This document shows positions 45,783 to 55,972 of a DNA stretch of 64,000 nucleotides, piece after piece. Source of the DNA: Vibrio superstes. GTDB lineage: Bacteria > Pseudomonadota > Gammaproteobacteria > Enterobacterales > Vibrionaceae. Position numbers and translations under genes: made by a program. The stretch is from contig NZ_BCUR01000004.1 of the NCBI RefSeq assembly GCF_003569005.1, forward strand, positions 186,001 through 250,000, read 5' to 3'. The notes under the pieces are model-generated. The model was not told where the DNA came from. It did no database searches and saw only the letters and a list, made by a program, of their open reading frames with translations. How positions within the stretch are numbered: position 1 is the first letter of the stretch; each line of letters starts with the position of its first letter.

Positions 45783-46104
45783 GTTTTTCTTCCATATACT
45801 GCATATAAAAAACAACGCACCGATCTGACTCTATATTGGTCTTAATTGAAGAGTGCGAGCCACTCAAGATTTCCTTGAGCGCATGTATTACCTTTTAAGC
45901 CATTCTCACCTGAGAAAATTGATTTTATTATGTTCAATAGACAGGGGATATTGTGTCTCTGATTTTGTTGTTGAAACCCAAGATGCCCTATCTATAAGCT
46001 AGCAGTTTACTATGATTTGGTAACGTTAGATTAACGCAAAATAAGTATTACAAAAACATGTTTACGGCTTCTAGTCTCATATTGCCAACTGGATCATAAA
46101 GACG
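45783..46104 (-). promoter_or_regulatory. aphA upstream region
   Basis: The 386-base gap between ppc and aphA holds the ppc terminator and then more than 300 bases leading to aphA. In studied vibrios this region is controlled by HapR/LuxR and the mRNA leader is paired by Qrr small RNAs; I cannot place those sites with confidence here. A perfect AAACATGTTT dyad lies near the ppc end. No coding frame with a ribosome binding site is seen. Confidence 0.5.
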
Positions 46105-46137
46105 AAAAAAAGCCCCACCTCAAATAGAGATGGGGCT
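46105..46137 (-). terminator. ppc terminator
   Basis: On the - strand, stem AGCCCCATCTC / GAGGTGGGGCT with a 5-base loop is followed by seven T's, 32 bases after the ppc stop. Confidence 0.92.
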
Positions 46138-46168
46138 AGGATAGCTATCACAATATGCGGTTGAACAA

Positions 46169-48799
46169 TTAGCCTGTATTGCGCATACCAGCAGCAATGC
46201 CTGCAATTGTGATCATAAGCGCTTCTTCTAGGTCAGGATTATTTTCTTCCGTTTTTCTTGTGCGCTTAAGAAGCTCCACTTGAAGCATGTTCAATGGATC
46301 TACGTAGATATTACGCAAACGAATTGACTCAAGGCCCCATGGGTCGCTTTGCATCAGGTTCTCGTTGTTCTCAACCTTTAGCACCGCTTGGATGTCTTTT
46401 TGCAGTTGTGTACGTAGGCTCTCACCTAGGCGCCATAAAGATGGGTCTGTCAGCTTCTCATCATAAAGCTTGGAGATATCCATACTGCACTTGTAGTACA
46501 CCATCTCCAGCATACCTAAGCGTGTAGAGAAGAATGGCCACTCACGACACATCTCTTCTAGTAGTTCAAGGTGGCCTTCATCGATTGAGTATTGAATGGC
46601 TTCACCGGCACCCAACCACGCTGGAAGTACCAGACGGTTTTGGCTCCAGGAGAAGATCCATGGAATAGCACGTAAGCTCTCAACGCCACCATTTGGGTTA
46701 CGCTTTGAAGGACGAGACCCTAGAGGCAGCTTGCCTAGTTCAAGCTCTGGTGTAGCTGCACGGAAGTAAGGAACAAAGTCAGGTTCGCCGCGAACAACGC
46801 CACGATAGGCCTCACAAGACACCTGTGATAGCACCTCCATGAGATCACGCCAATCTTTCTTCGGCTCTGGTGGTGGAAGCAGGTTCGCTTCTAGAATCGC
46901 ACTGGCGTATAAGTTTAGGCTGTTTACCGCTACCTGAGGAAGGCCCAGCTTAAAGCGAATCATCTCGCCTTGCTCTGTTACACGTAGGCCGCCTTGCAAG
47001 CTTTTTGGTGGCTGAGACAGCAGTGCAGCGTGCGCAGGAGCGCCACCACGACCGATAGTACCGCCACGACCGTGGAATAGAGTCAGATCGATATTCTGTG
47101 CGTCACACACCTTAACCAGCTTGTCCATCGCGTCATACTGAGCCCAACCAGCCGACATAACGCCCGCATCTTTCGCTGAATCAGAGTAACCGATCATGAC
47201 CATCTGCTCGCCTTGGATAAATCCACGGTACCAGTCGATATTGAACAGTTGCTGCATAACCGCTTCAGAGTTGTTCAAGTCATCCAGTGTTTCAAACAGA
47301 GGACAAACCCCTAGGCGGAACTTACAGCCTGCTTCGCGAAGCAGTAGGTGAACGGCTAGTACATCAGAGGCTGTGCGCGCCATTGAGATAACATACGCAC
47401 CAAAGGCTTCAATTGGATGTTCAGCAATGGTCTTACAGGTGTCAATCACCTCTTTAACTTCAGCTGACGGCTCCCAGTTGTGCGGGATAAGAGGGCGGTT
47501 AGAGCTTAGCTCTTTAACTAAGAATGCAACCTTGTCTTGTTCGCTCCATTGGTCGTAGTCACCCAGACCAAGGAAGCGAGTCACTTCAGATAATGCATCT
47601 GAGTGGCGCGTGCTTTCTTGACGGATATCCAAACGAACGAGATGCACACCGAAACACTTGATGCGTCGCAGGGTATCAAGCAGTGAACCTTCTGCAATTA
47701 CACCCATGCCACACTCATGCAAAGAGGTGTAGATGGTGTGTAGCGGGTTCCAAAGCTGATCTGCACTTTCAAGGATTGGTAGATTAGGAACCGTAGAGCC
47801 TAACACCTTAGCGTCGATCACTTGCTGAGTGTTGCTCAGAAGAGTACGAAGCTCTTTAAGGATCGCACGGTACGGTTCATGGCTGTCACCAGCAAGCTCA
47901 CGTACAGTTTCATTGCATTTGGTCATTGAAAGCTCAGTGATCAGCTCTTCAATGTCTGCATGATAAAGGTCTGCCGCTTTCCAGCGAGATAACCACAATA
48001 CTTCTTGAGTAATGTTGTGAGTGACAAATGGGTTGCCGTCTCGGTCACCACCCATCCATGAAGAAAAGTGTACTGGGCGAGCATCGATAGGCAGACGCTC
48101 ATCGAGATGTGTTGAGACACGGTCGTCCAACTCACGTAAGAAGTCTGGAATGGCTTCCCAAAGAGAATTTTCTACTACCGCAAAACCCCATTTAGCCTCA
48201 TCAAGAGGGGTAGGGCGCTGCTGGCGAATAACGTCTGAGTGCCAACTTTGAGCAATCAGTTGCTCCAGGCGGCGCTCTGTTTTTACGCGTTCAGAGTGGC
48301 CGATATCGCTAAGCTCTAGCTTAGATAAACAATCGTTTATCTTAAGAAGCTTGTTGATCATGGTACGACGCGTCACTTCAGTCGGGTGAGCCGTCAATAC
48401 CAATTCGATGTTGAGGTTGTTGATGGCCTCTGACGCTTCAGCTTTTGAGATGTCTTGAGAGTTCAGTTTGCTGAAAAGGGTTTGAATGACATCGGGTTCA
48501 CAAACCTGCTCTTCGCAATGACGAGAAATAGTGTGGTACTGATCGGCGATGTTAGTCAGATTCAAAAATTGGTTGAATGCGCGAGCGACAGGAATGAATT
48601 GATCATCCGGCAGGTTTTCAATCTCATTGATTAGGGCTTGTCGATCTTCTTGGTTGCCACTGCGAGCTGATTTGGACAGTTTACGAAGGGTCTCAACTTT
48701 GTTGAGAATGTCCTCTCCGTGGGCATCTTTGATGGTTCTGCCAAGTAGATTGCCAAGCATCTTAACGTTACTTGTGAGTGCAGAATATTTCTTGTTCAT
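46169..48799 (-). CDS. ppc: Phosphoenolpyruvate carboxylase Ppc
   Basis: Anaplerotic enzyme of 876 residues that carboxylates PEP to oxaloacetate. The active-site histidine lies in [13 protein letters not shown] near 138; [12 protein letters not shown] near 580 and [21 protein letters not shown] near 700 are the bicarbonate/PEP-binding glycine- and arginine-rich loops. The C terminus ends [10 protein letters not shown], the conserved effector-site tail. It precedes aphA and follows argE on the same strand with separate spacing (180 bases after argE region start), so it probably has its own promoter. Confidence 0.98.
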   Translation of the reverse strand: MNKKYSALTSNVKMLGNLLGRTIKDAHGEDILNKVETLRKLSKSARSGNQEDRQALINEIENLPDDQFIPVARAFNQFLNLTNIADQYHTISRHCEEQVCEPDVIQTLFSKLNSQDISKAEASEAINNLNIELVLTAHPTEVTRRTMINKLLKINDCLSKLELSDIGHSERVKTERRLEQLIAQSWHSDVIRQQRPTPLDEAKWGFAVVENSLWEAIPDFLRELDDRVSTHLDERLPIDARPVHFSSWMGGDRDGNPFVTHNITQEVLWLSRWKAADLYHADIEELITELSMTKCNETVRELAGDSHEPYRAILKELRTLLSNTQQVIDAKVLGSTVPNLPILESADQLWNPLHTIYTSLHECGMGVIAEGSLLDTLRRIKCFGVHLVRLDIRQESTRHSDALSEVTRFLGLGDYDQWSEQDKVAFLVKELSSNRPLIPHNWEPSAEVKEVIDTCKTIAEHPIEAFGAYVISMARTASDVLAVHLLLREAGCKFRLGVCPLFETLDDLNNSEAVMQQLFNIDWYRGFIQGEQMVMIGYSDSAKDAGVMSAGWAQYDAMDKLVKVCDAQNIDLTLFHGRGGTIGRGGAPAHAALLSQPPKSLQGGLRVTEQGEMIRFKLGLPQVAVNSLNLYASAILEANLLPPPEPKKDWRDLMEVLSQVSCEAYRGVVRGEPDFVPYFRAATPELELGKLPLGSRPSKRNPNGGVESLRAIPWIFSWSQNRLVLPAWLGAGEAIQYSIDEGHLELLEEMCREWPFFSTRLGMLEMVYYKCSMDISKLYDEKLTDPSLWRLGESLRTQLQKDIQAVLKVENNENLMQSDPWGLESIRLRNIYVDPLNMLQVELLKRTRKTEENNPDLEEALMITIAGIAAGMRNTG

Positions 48800-48979
48800 T
48801 ACATTGAGCCTCGTAAATAAATTACATACCGTTCCTTGAGTTGGTATCCAATCTATCCAAGAAAAGGGGCAAGAGTCAAACTTTGAACAAAATTGTTTGA
48901 AAAACCAGCATTGAAATTGATTTCAATCATAACCGCTGGTTTTTGTAAACTTAGTGTTGAAAGTTTATTTCACAAATTG

Positions 48980-50143
48980 TTACGGTTTGTCTGAAAAACA
49001 GTACTGATTTATGGATTTCTTGAGTATTGCAATCGTTGGGTCAATAAAATCTAAGCTGAGATACTCATCAGGTTGATGAGCTTGATCGATAGAACCTGGC
49101 CCCATGACTAAGGTCGGGCACAACTCCTGTAAAAACGGCGCCTCGGTGCAATAGTTGACGGTTTGAGATTCTGTTTCGCAAATGTCCTGCATCTGATGAA
49201 TAAAATGATGCTCAGCGCTGCACTCATAACCAGGTATTGGCTCGTGCAGAGGCGTAATATCCAAGCGACCCGGCCACTTTTGCATAATTGGCTGTAGATA
49301 CTCTTGAAGAAGCTGATCAAGGCTCTCAAGGCTTAAACCTGGCAAAGGCCTAAGGTCATAGTGCAGTTCACAGCAGCCACAGATACGGTTGGCACTATCA
49401 CCACCATGAATATGCCCAAGATTTAGCGTAGGGCTTGGGATGGCAAAGCCAGGGTGATGGTAATCTTTTACCAGTCGCTGTTTTAATTGCATCAACGAAT
49501 ACATCACCTCATGCATGATTTCAATGGCATTAATACCTAAGGCAGGATCAGAGGAGTGCCCTGATTTACCTGTGATACGAATGGAGTTAGCAATATGCCC
49601 TTTATGACCACGCACGGGTACTAAGCTAGTTGGCTCGCCGATGATGCAGTAGTCAGGCTTAAATGGCGCTTCTTTGGTAAAATGCCTTGCCCCGAGCATA
49701 GTGGTTTCTTCATCACAGGTAGCAAGAATATATAGGGGCTTGGTTTGCGCGCTCCAATCAGTGCCACTGGCTTTCATCTGCTTTACCGCATCAAGAATAA
49801 AGGCAAAGAAGCCTTTCATGTCCGCAGTACCTAGACCGTAGTAGCGATTATCCGCCAACGTCAGTTGATGTGGGTCGAAATTCCAGCGTCCTTCATCAAA
49901 GGGCACAGTATCCGTGTGTCCAGCGAGAAGAAGTCCTCCCTCGCCGCTACCCAATTGAGCCATCAGGTTTACCTTGCCCGGCTCTATTTCTTCCGTGGTG
50001 ACGGTAAAGCCTAGGTCCTCAAACCAGGTGGCCAGTTTAGCGATAACTTGAGCGTTACCTTCATCCCATTTCAGGTCGCTTGAACTAATGGAGGAGGTGC
50101 TTATCAAGCCTTGGTAAATATCAACAAATTTAGGTATTGGCAT
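48980..50143 (-). CDS. argE: Acetylornithine deacetylase ArgE
   Basis: M20-family metallopeptidase of 387 residues releasing ornithine from N-acetylornithine. Metal ligands are visible in [13 protein letters not shown] near 75-87 and [11 protein letters not shown] near 108-118, and the catalytic Glu-Glu in [12 protein letters not shown] near 143. A lid/dimerisation domain fills the middle. It is transcribed away from the argCBGH(A) operon, with paired ARG boxes between the two, the same divergent layout as in E. coli and V. cholerae. Confidence 0.97.
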   Translation of the reverse strand: MPIPKFVDIYQGLISTSSISSSDLKWDEGNAQVIAKLATWFEDLGFTVTTEEIEPGKVNLMAQLGSGEGGLLLAGHTDTVPFDEGRWNFDPHQLTLADNRYYGLGTADMKGFFAFILDAVKQMKASGTDWSAQTKPLYILATCDEETTMLGARHFTKEAPFKPDYCIIGEPTSLVPVRGHKGHIANSIRITGKSGHSSDPALGINAIEIMHEVMYSLMQLKQRLVKDYHHPGFAIPSPTLNLGHIHGGDSANRICGCCELHYDLRPLPGLSLESLDQLLQEYLQPIMQKWPGRLDITPLHEPIPGYECSAEHHFIHQMQDICETESQTVNYCTEAPFLQELCPTLVMGPGSIDQAHQPDEYLSLDFIDPTIAILKKSINQYCFSDKP

Positions 50144-50209
50144 ATTATCTTCGTATCCACTATTGACAGATAACTAACGAAAGGTTAAAACACATACTAA
50201 GTCACAAAA

Positions 50210-50248
50210 AATGAATAAAAAAGCAAAATAAGCAATTTTTATTACATT
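50210..50248. promoter_or_regulatory. ArgR operator, two ARG boxes (argE/argC)
   Basis: Two 18-base ARG-box-like sequences, 50210-50227 (AATGAATAAAAAAGCAAA) and 50231-50248 (AAGCAATTTTTATTACAT), are separated by exactly 3 bases, the standard ArgR arrangement. Each departs from consensus at two to four positions. They lie in the divergent argE-argC gap, just before a TATAAT (50249-50254) pointing toward argC. Confidence 0.75.
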
Positions 50249-50274
50249 TATAATCAAAAATGCAGAGTCGGTTG

Positions 50275-51294
50275 ATGAGTAACGAAAAACAACTAAAAGT
50301 AGCGATTATCGGAGCTAGCGGCTATACAGGCGCTGAACTCGCAAATATGGTGTTTAAACATCCTAGCCTCACGCTATCAGGTTTGTACGTGTCAGCCAAC
50401 AGCCTAGACGCAAATAAGCCTATAAGTCAGTTACATGGCAAGCTACTAGGTAAGATTGATATGCCGTTATTGCCTCTAGAAGATGTAGAAGCAGTGGCTC
50501 AATCGGTCGATGTGGTTTTCCTTGCTACGGCTCACCAGGTAAGTCACGACCTAGCGCCATTGTTGCTAGCTCAAGATTGCCAGGTATTTGATTTATCGGG
50601 TGCTTTCAGAGTTCAGGCTGAAGGTTTCTACCCAGAATACTACGGCTTTGAGCACCAGCACCCAACAGAGCTTGATAATGCCGTGTATGGCCTAGCGGAG
50701 TGGAACAAACAGCAGATTGCGCAAACCGATCTTGTTGCTGTGGCGGGCTGTTATCCCACTGCTTCACAGTTGGCTATTAAGCCAGTGCTGGAAGCTGGGT
50801 TGGTAGACTCTCATCAGTGGCCTGTTATTAATGCGGTCAGCGGTGTATCAGGTGCTGGCATCAAAGCGAGCCAAGTTAACAGCTTCTGTGAAGTGAGCTT
50901 GCAGGCTTATGGCATATTTACTCATCGTCACCAACCGGAAATTGCCAGCCATTTAGGTCAGGAGGTTATTTTTACTCCGCACCTAGGTAACTTTAAGCGT
51001 GGCATCCTAGCGACCATCACCATTAAGTTGGCTGACGGTGTATCGGCTGAGCAGGTTGAGCAAGCATTTGAAGCAGCGTATGGCGATGCGCAACTGGTAA
51101 GACTAAAACACCAAGTAATGCCAAAGATTCAGGATGTAGAGCATACCCCGTTCTGCGATATCGGCTGGAGCGTTAAAGGCTCTCATTTAATCGTGGTATC
51201 TGCTATCGACAATCTATTGAAGGGTGCATCTTCACAGGCGATGCAGTGTTTGAATATTCGTAACCAATTCCCAGAAACAACGGCGTTGTTTTAA
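50275..51294 (+). CDS. argC: N-acetyl-gamma-glutamyl-phosphate reductase ArgC
   Basis: NADPH-dependent reductase of about 339 residues for the third step of arginine synthesis. The Rossmann motif is [13 protein letters not shown]; the catalytic cysteine lies in [13 protein letters not shown] near 150, and [15 protein letters not shown] is a family signature. An ATG at 50260 is in frame, but TATAAT at 50249-50254 predicts transcription starting around 50260, so ATG 50275 (MSNEKQ...) is the more likely start. It is the first gene of argCBG-argHA. Confidence 0.94.
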   Translation: MSNEKQLKVAIIGASGYTGAELANMVFKHPSLTLSGLYVSANSLDANKPISQLHGKLLGKIDMPLLPLEDVEAVAQSVDVVFLATAHQVSHDLAPLLLAQDCQVFDLSGAFRVQAEGFYPEYYGFEHQHPTELDNAVYGLAEWNKQQIAQTDLVAVAGCYPTASQLAIKPVLEAGLVDSHQWPVINAVSGVSGAGIKASQVNSFCEVSLQAYGIFTHRHQPEIASHLGQEVIFTPHLGNFKRGILATITIKLADGVSAEQVEQAFEAAYGDAQLVRLKHQVMPKIQDVEHTPFCDIGWSVKGSHLIVVSAIDNLLKGASSQAMQCLNIRNQFPETTALF

Positions 51295-51315
51295 TCAATG
51301 GCAAAGGAACTAGCT

Positions 51316-52098
51316 ATGAGCACATTACCATTAGTCATTAAATTAGGTGGGGCAGCACTGGAGTGCAGTGAAACGCTATCTAAATTGTTTAAGGCCATTG
51401 AGCTAGCATCGCAACAGTCTCAGCGTTCAATCGTGATTGTGCACGGTGGTGGTTACTTAGTGGATGAGTTGCTAAACAGCCTGCAATTAACCTCTACCAA
51501 GAAAAATGGATTGCGTGTCACGCCAGTTGAGCAGATCCCCCTTATTGCGGGTGCACTAGCGGGTACCGCTAACAAAATGTTGCAAGGTGAGGCGATCAAG
51601 GCAGGCTTAAAAACCATTGGTTTGTGCTTAGCTGATGGTGGATTGTGTAAGGTTGAGCAACTGGATCCTGAGCTTGGCGCGGTAGGCAAAGCAGCTCCGG
51701 GAGACTCAAGCCTATTGCAAGGGATTTTGGCGACGAATACACTGCCTATCATCAGCTCAATTGGTCTAACCAATAGCGGTCAAATGATGAACGTTAACGC
51801 AGACCAAGCTGCGGTTGCTGTAGCAGGTGCACTGGATGCCGAGCTGGCTCTGCTTTCGGATGTAAGTGGAGTGCTCGATGGCAAAGGCCATCTGCTAGAG
51901 AGTCTCAATGAACAACAAGCTGATGCATTGATTCAAGGACAAGTCATCACCGATGGAATGATCGTTAAGGTTCAAGCTGCATTGCAAGCTGCAAGCGATT
52001 TGGGCCGACCTATTCAAGTAGCCTCGTGGCGATACCCAGAAAAATTAGACCAACTATTTGCAGGGCAAAACGTTGGCACCCTTTTTCAGCCTGAATAA
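51316..52098 (+). CDS. argB: Acetylglutamate kinase ArgB
   Basis: Amino-acid kinase of about 260 residues that phosphorylates N-acetylglutamate. The nucleotide-binding IKLGGAAL near 9 and substrate-binding [11 protein letters not shown] near 44 are seen, with [15 protein letters not shown] and [10 protein letters not shown] later. An in-frame ATG at 51298 lies 3 bases after the argC stop; ATG 51316 follows AAAGGAA and gives the typical N terminus, so it is preferred. It is the second gene of the arginine operon. Confidence 0.95.
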   Translation: MSTLPLVIKLGGAALECSETLSKLFKAIELASQQSQRSIVIVHGGGYLVDELLNSLQLTSTKKNGLRVTPVEQIPLIAGALAGTANKMLQGEAIKAGLKTIGLCLADGGLCKVEQLDPELGAVGKAAPGDSSLLQGILATNTLPIISSIGLTNSGQMMNVNADQAAVAVAGALDAELALLSDVSGVLDGKGHLLESLNEQQADALIQGQVITDGMIVKVQAALQAASDLGRPIQVASWRYPEKLDQLFAGQNVGTLFQPE

Positions 52099-52175
52099 CA
52101 GGCATTTACATTTAGTGAACGGAAATTACTAGGGATGTTGCAAGAACAGCCTTCCTACTTATCGGAGAATTTATT

Positions 52176-53390
52176 ATGAGCAAAGTAAGCGTAAATAAGG
52201 TTGTCGTTGCCTATTCAGGTGGTTTGGACACTTCAGTAATCATTCCTTGGCTTAAAGAAAACTATGACTGTGAAGTTGTTGCATTCGTTGCTGATGTAGG
52301 TCAGGGCGAAGAAGAGCTACAAGGCATTGAAGAGAAAGCCAAAGCTTCAGGGGCATCTTCTTGCTACATTGCTGATCTTAAAGAAGAGATGGTTGCCGAT
52401 TACATTTATCCAACCCTTAAGACAGGTGCATGCTATGAGGGTAAATATCTGCTAGGTACGTCGATGGCTCGTCCTATCATCGCAAAAGCGCAGGTAGAAG
52501 TGGCCCGTAAAGTGGGTGCTGATGCACTGTGTCATGGTTGTACTGGTAAGGGTAATGATCAAGTTCGCTTTGAGGGCGCGTTTGCCGCTCTAGCGCCCGA
52601 TCTTCATGTGATTGCCCCTTGGCGTGAGTGGGATCTAGTGAGTCGTGAAGAGTGCCTAGACTACCTTGCTGAGCGTAATATTCCTTGTTCTGCATCACTG
52701 ACCAAGATCTACTCTCGTGATGCAAACGCATGGCATATCTCAACAGAAGGCGGCGTGTTAGAAGATACGTGGAATGCGCCAAACGAAGATTGCTGGGCAT
52801 GGACAGTAGATCCAGAGCAAGCGCCAAACGAGTCAGAGACGGTGACCGTTAAGGTTGAAAAAGGCGAAGTGACTGAGATTGATGGCGAGAAAATGACGCC
52901 ATACAACGCGCTAGTTTACCTAAATGAAAAAGGTGCTAAACACGGCGTAGGCCGTATCGATATCGTTGAAAACCGTCTTGTGGGCATGAAGTCTCGTGGC
53001 TGTTACGAAACTCCTGGTGGCACTATCATCATGGAAGCGCTGCGAGCAGTAGAGCAACTGGTACTTGATAAAGCCGCCTTTGAATTTCGTGAAGAGTTGG
53101 GCGTTAAAGCCTCTCACCTAGTGTACGATGGCCGTTGGTTTACTCCGCTATGTAGCTCAATTCTTGCGGCTACAGAAGAGCTAGCTCAAGATGTTAACGG
53201 TGAAGTGGTTATCAAATTGTACAAAGGGCACGCAACTGTCATTCAGAAGCGTTCTGACAATAGCCTTTACTCGGAAGAGTTTGCTACATTTGGCGAAGAT
53301 GAAGTGTACGACCAGAGTCATGCGGAAGGCTTTATCCGTCTGTACTCGCTTTCAAGCAGAATCCGCGCTCTTAACGAACTAAAGAAATAG
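52176..53390 (+). CDS. argG: Argininosuccinate synthase ArgG
   Basis: ATP-dependent ligase of 404 residues joining citrulline and aspartate. The P-loop-like [11 protein letters not shown] is at 12-22; [13 protein letters not shown] and the SREECLDYL region are family signatures. It is the short bacterial type, unlike the longer E. coli ArgG. The 77-base gap after argB contains no clear terminator, so argG probably belongs to the argCBG-argHA operon. TCGGAGAATTTATT precedes the ATG. Confidence 0.97.
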   Translation: MSKVSVNKVVVAYSGGLDTSVIIPWLKENYDCEVVAFVADVGQGEEELQGIEEKAKASGASSCYIADLKEEMVADYIYPTLKTGACYEGKYLLGTSMARPIIAKAQVEVARKVGADALCHGCTGKGNDQVRFEGAFAALAPDLHVIAPWREWDLVSREECLDYLAERNIPCSASLTKIYSRDANAWHISTEGGVLEDTWNAPNEDCWAWTVDPEQAPNESETVTVKVEKGEVTEIDGEKMTPYNALVYLNEKGAKHGVGRIDIVENRLVGMKSRGCYETPGGTIIMEALRAVEQLVLDKAAFEFREELGVKASHLVYDGRWFTPLCSSILAATEELAQDVNGEVVIKLYKGHATVIQKRSDNSLYSEEFATFGEDEVYDQSHAEGFIRLYSLSSRIRALNELKK

Positions 53391-53443
53391 CGTCAAAAAT
53401 AGAATACAGTAAGCACTAGACCAAGGAATTTCAGGAGAAAACA

Positions 53444-55318
53444 ATGGCATTATGGGGCGGTAGATTTACCCAAGCAGCAGACACTCGGTTTAAACAGTTC
53501 AACGATTCACTTCGCTTTGATTACCGATTGGCTGAGCAAGACATTGTAGGCTCGATCGCTTGGTCTAAGGCTCTGCATTCTGTTGATGTCCTGACCGAAG
53601 AAGAACAGCAGAAGCTTGAACTGGCTCTTAATGAGTTAAAGCTTGAAGTGATGGAGGATCCAGAGCAGATCCTCCATTCTGACGCTGAAGATATCCACTC
53701 TTGGGTAGAGCAGCAGCTTATCGGTAAGGTGGGCGATCTCGGTAAAAAATTGCATACCGGTCGTTCTCGTAATGATCAGGTAGCTACGGATCTAAAACTT
53801 TGGTGTCGTCAGCAAGGCAACCAATTGCTGATTGCTCTTGATAAGCTGCAAACCAAGATGGTTTCAGTCGCTGAGCAACATCAAGGTACTGTTTTACCTG
53901 GCTACACGCACTTACAACGTGCACAACCAGTGACATTTGCTCACTGGTGTCTTGCGTATGTCGAGATGCTTGAGCGCGATTACTCAAGATTAAGCGATGC
54001 TATCAAGCGCCTTGATACTTGTCCTTTAGGCTCTGGCGCTCTTGCGGGTACCGCTTACCCAATGGATAGAGAGCAGCTGGCTCATTCTCTTGGCTTTCGT
54101 CGCGCCACCCGTAACAGCTTAGATTCAGTATCAGATCGTGACCATGTGATGGAGCTAATGTCTATTGCATCACTCTCTATGCTGCATCTATCTCGCCTAG
54201 CTGAAGATATGATCTTCTACAACTCTGGCGAATCTAATTTTATTGAATTAGCTGATACAGTGACCTCAGGTTCATCACTGATGCCTCAGAAGAAGAACCC
54301 TGATGCACTAGAGCTAATTCGTGGTAAGTGTGGTCGTGTGTACGGCTCTTTGGCTGGCATGATGATGACGGTTAAGGCTCTGCCACTGGCTTACAACAAA
54401 GACATGCAAGAAGACAAGGAAGGCCTATTCGACGCCTTAGATACTTGGAATGACTGCATGGAGATGGCAGCACTGTGCTTTGAGGGAATCAAGGTTAACG
54501 GTGAGCGCACGCTTGAGGCCGCTAAGCAAGGTTATGCTAACTCAACTGAGCTTGCAGACTACCTAGTTGCGAAAGGCATACCATTCCGTGAGGCGCACCA
54601 TATTGTAGGCGTAGCAGTTGTTGCCGCTATTTCTAAGGGCTGTGCGCTGGAAGAACTTACCCTCGAAGAGCTGAAACAGTTCTCAGAGGTCATTGAAAAT
54701 GATGTGTACGATATTCTGACCATAGATTCTTGTCTTGAAAAACGTTCTGCTCTTGGTGGCGTGAGTCCAACACAAGTCGCTTACGCAGTAGATCAAGCTC
54801 AGCAACGTTTAGAGCAAAGAGACACCTCTGGCGTGAAAGTGCGTGCGGCTCGTTTAACGGATATCGATACCCTAGAAGGTATGGTGGCTTACTGGGCTGG
54901 CCTTGGTGAGAACCTACCTCGTAACCGTAGCGAGCTTATTCGCGATATCGGCTCCTTTGCGGTAGCTGAGCATCATGGTGAAGTGACGGGTTGTGCATCC
55001 TTGTATGTCTATGACTCAGGACTTGCTGAGATTCGCTCTCTTGGTGTTGAAGCTGGCTGGCAAGGTCAAGGGCAGGGCACTGCTATCGTGCAGCACCTAG
55101 TTGATCGTGCGCGTCAAATGGCAATTAAGAAGGTCTTTGTACTGACTCGTACACCAGAGTTCTTTATGAAGCACAGCTTTATCCCTACCTCGAAGATGCT
55201 GTTGCCTGAGAAGGTACTCAAAGACTGTGAGCAATGCCCTCGTCAGCACGCTTGTGATGAGGTGGCTCTTGAATTCAATCTTAATGAGCAAGTGATCGTT
55301 AAAGTGAATGTGGCTTAA
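53444..55318 (+). CDS. argH: Bifunctional argininosuccinate lyase / N-acetylglutamate synthase (ArgHA fusion)
   Basis: Fusion of 624 residues. Residues 1-458 are a complete argininosuccinate lyase, with [14 protein letters not shown] near 105, [14 protein letters not shown] near 150 and the catalytic-loop signature [12 protein letters not shown] near 282. Residues from about 460 form a GNAT acetyltransferase ([14 protein letters not shown]; acetyl-CoA loop [12 protein letters not shown] near 543) with the C-terminal cysteine cluster [11 protein letters not shown]. Thus the last and first enzymes of arginine synthesis are in one chain. Such ArgHA fusions are known from Moritella, Vibrio and relatives. 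It ends the arginine operon before a strong terminator. Confidence 0.95.
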   Translation: MALWGGRFTQAADTRFKQFNDSLRFDYRLAEQDIVGSIAWSKALHSVDVLTEEEQQKLELALNELKLEVMEDPEQILHSDAEDIHSWVEQQLIGKVGDLGKKLHTGRSRNDQVATDLKLWCRQQGNQLLIALDKLQTKMVSVAEQHQGTVLPGYTHLQRAQPVTFAHWCLAYVEMLERDYSRLSDAIKRLDTCPLGSGALAGTAYPMDREQLAHSLGFRRATRNSLDSVSDRDHVMELMSIASLSMLHLSRLAEDMIFYNSGESNFIELADTVTSGSSLMPQKKNPDALELIRGKCGRVYGSLAGMMMTVKALPLAYNKDMQEDKEGLFDALDTWNDCMEMAALCFEGIKVNGERTLEAAKQGYANSTELADYLVAKGIPFREAHHIVGVAVVAAISKGCALEELTLEELKQFSEVIENDVYDILTIDSCLEKRSALGGVSPTQVAYAVDQAQQRLEQRDTSGVKVRAARLTDIDTLEGMVAYWAGLGENLPRNRSELIRDIGSFAVAEHHGEVTGCASLYVYDSGLAEIRSLGVEAGWQGQGQGTAIVQHLVDRARQMAIKKVFVLTRTPEFFMKHSFIPTSKMLLPEKVLKDCEQCPRQHACDEVALEFNLNEQVIVKVNVA

Positions 55319-55416
55319 GCAATACCAAAGCTCGAAAAATTGAAATTAAAAGGAACTCATTTGGAAGGGCTGGGTCTATTACTGTACCACTGCTTTTCTT
55401 AGACAGTTTCTAAGAC

Positions 55417-55453
55417 GGCCCTTGAACAGAGATAGTTCAGGGGCCTTTTGTTT
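55417..55453 (+). terminator. argHA operon terminator
   Basis: Stem GGCCCTTGAAC / GTTCAGGGGCC with a 7-base loop followed by TTTTGTTTT, about 100 bases after the argHA stop. Confidence 0.88.
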
Positions 55454-55561
55454 TCTATGCAGTCCACTTCTCAAATCCCTTCTTTTTGACATCAAATGCC
55501 TATCCTTTCGGCTCAAATATTCCTTACAATGCATTTTTTGTTTTAAAGAGAGCAACACCTC

Positions 55562-55909
55562 ATGATTGAACGCCAACAAACCAAACAGCGCATGAGTCGC
55601 ATCGTAAAGCACAACGGTACGATTTACCTTTGTGGTCAGGTCTGTGCAGATGCAACTCAAGGCATCACGGAACAAACCCAAACCATGTTGGATAAGGTTG
55701 AGGAGCTATTGCTAGAATCAGGTAGTGATAAAGAGCATATGCTTTCAGCCACTATCTATCTGAAAGATATGCAATATTTTCAAGAGATGAATGCAGTGTG
55801 GGACGCATGGGTTCCAGAAGGGCATGCTCCGGCGAGAGCCTGCGTGACTGCGGATATGGCAAGAGATGCCTTGCTGGTGGAAATTTCAGTGATTGCCGCT
55901 GAAAAATAA
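55562..55909 (+). CDS. RidA/YjgF-family protein
   Basis: Trimeric chorismate-mutase-like protein of 115 residues. RidA members hydrolyse reactive enamine/imine intermediates such as 2-aminoacrylate. The conserved Arg is in [12 protein letters not shown] near 93-104 and the C-terminal Glu in LLVEISVIA, but the N-terminal part ([17 protein letters not shown]) resembles the YoaB subgroup, whose activity is less certain. It has its own promoter region downstream of the arg terminator. It is convergent with the flavoprotein gene. Confidence 0.88.
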   Translation: MIERQQTKQRMSRIVKHNGTIYLCGQVCADATQGITEQTQTMLDKVEELLLESGSDKEHMLSATIYLKDMQYFQEMNAVWDAWVPEGHAPARACVTADMARDALLVEISVIAAEK

Positions 55910-55948
55910 AAAAAGCCTGCAACACTTGTTGAAAGAAAAATGTCGCAG
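55907..55948 (-). terminator. Terminator of the flavoprotein gene
   Basis: On the - strand AGCCTGCGACA pairs with TGTTGCAGGCT (one mismatch) around a long loop and is followed by a long T run. The left edge touches the ridA-like stop. Confidence 0.75.
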
Positions 55949-55972
55949 GCTAGATCGATTCAAATTGGGTGA

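Noticed and set aside
45783..46104. HapR/LuxR operator or Qrr pairing site before aphA
   Set aside because: Only weak partial matches were found by eye; I do not report a site.
52477..52827. 116-codon open frame on the - strand
   Set aside because: Antisense to argG, low-complexity His/Leu-rich composition, no motif.
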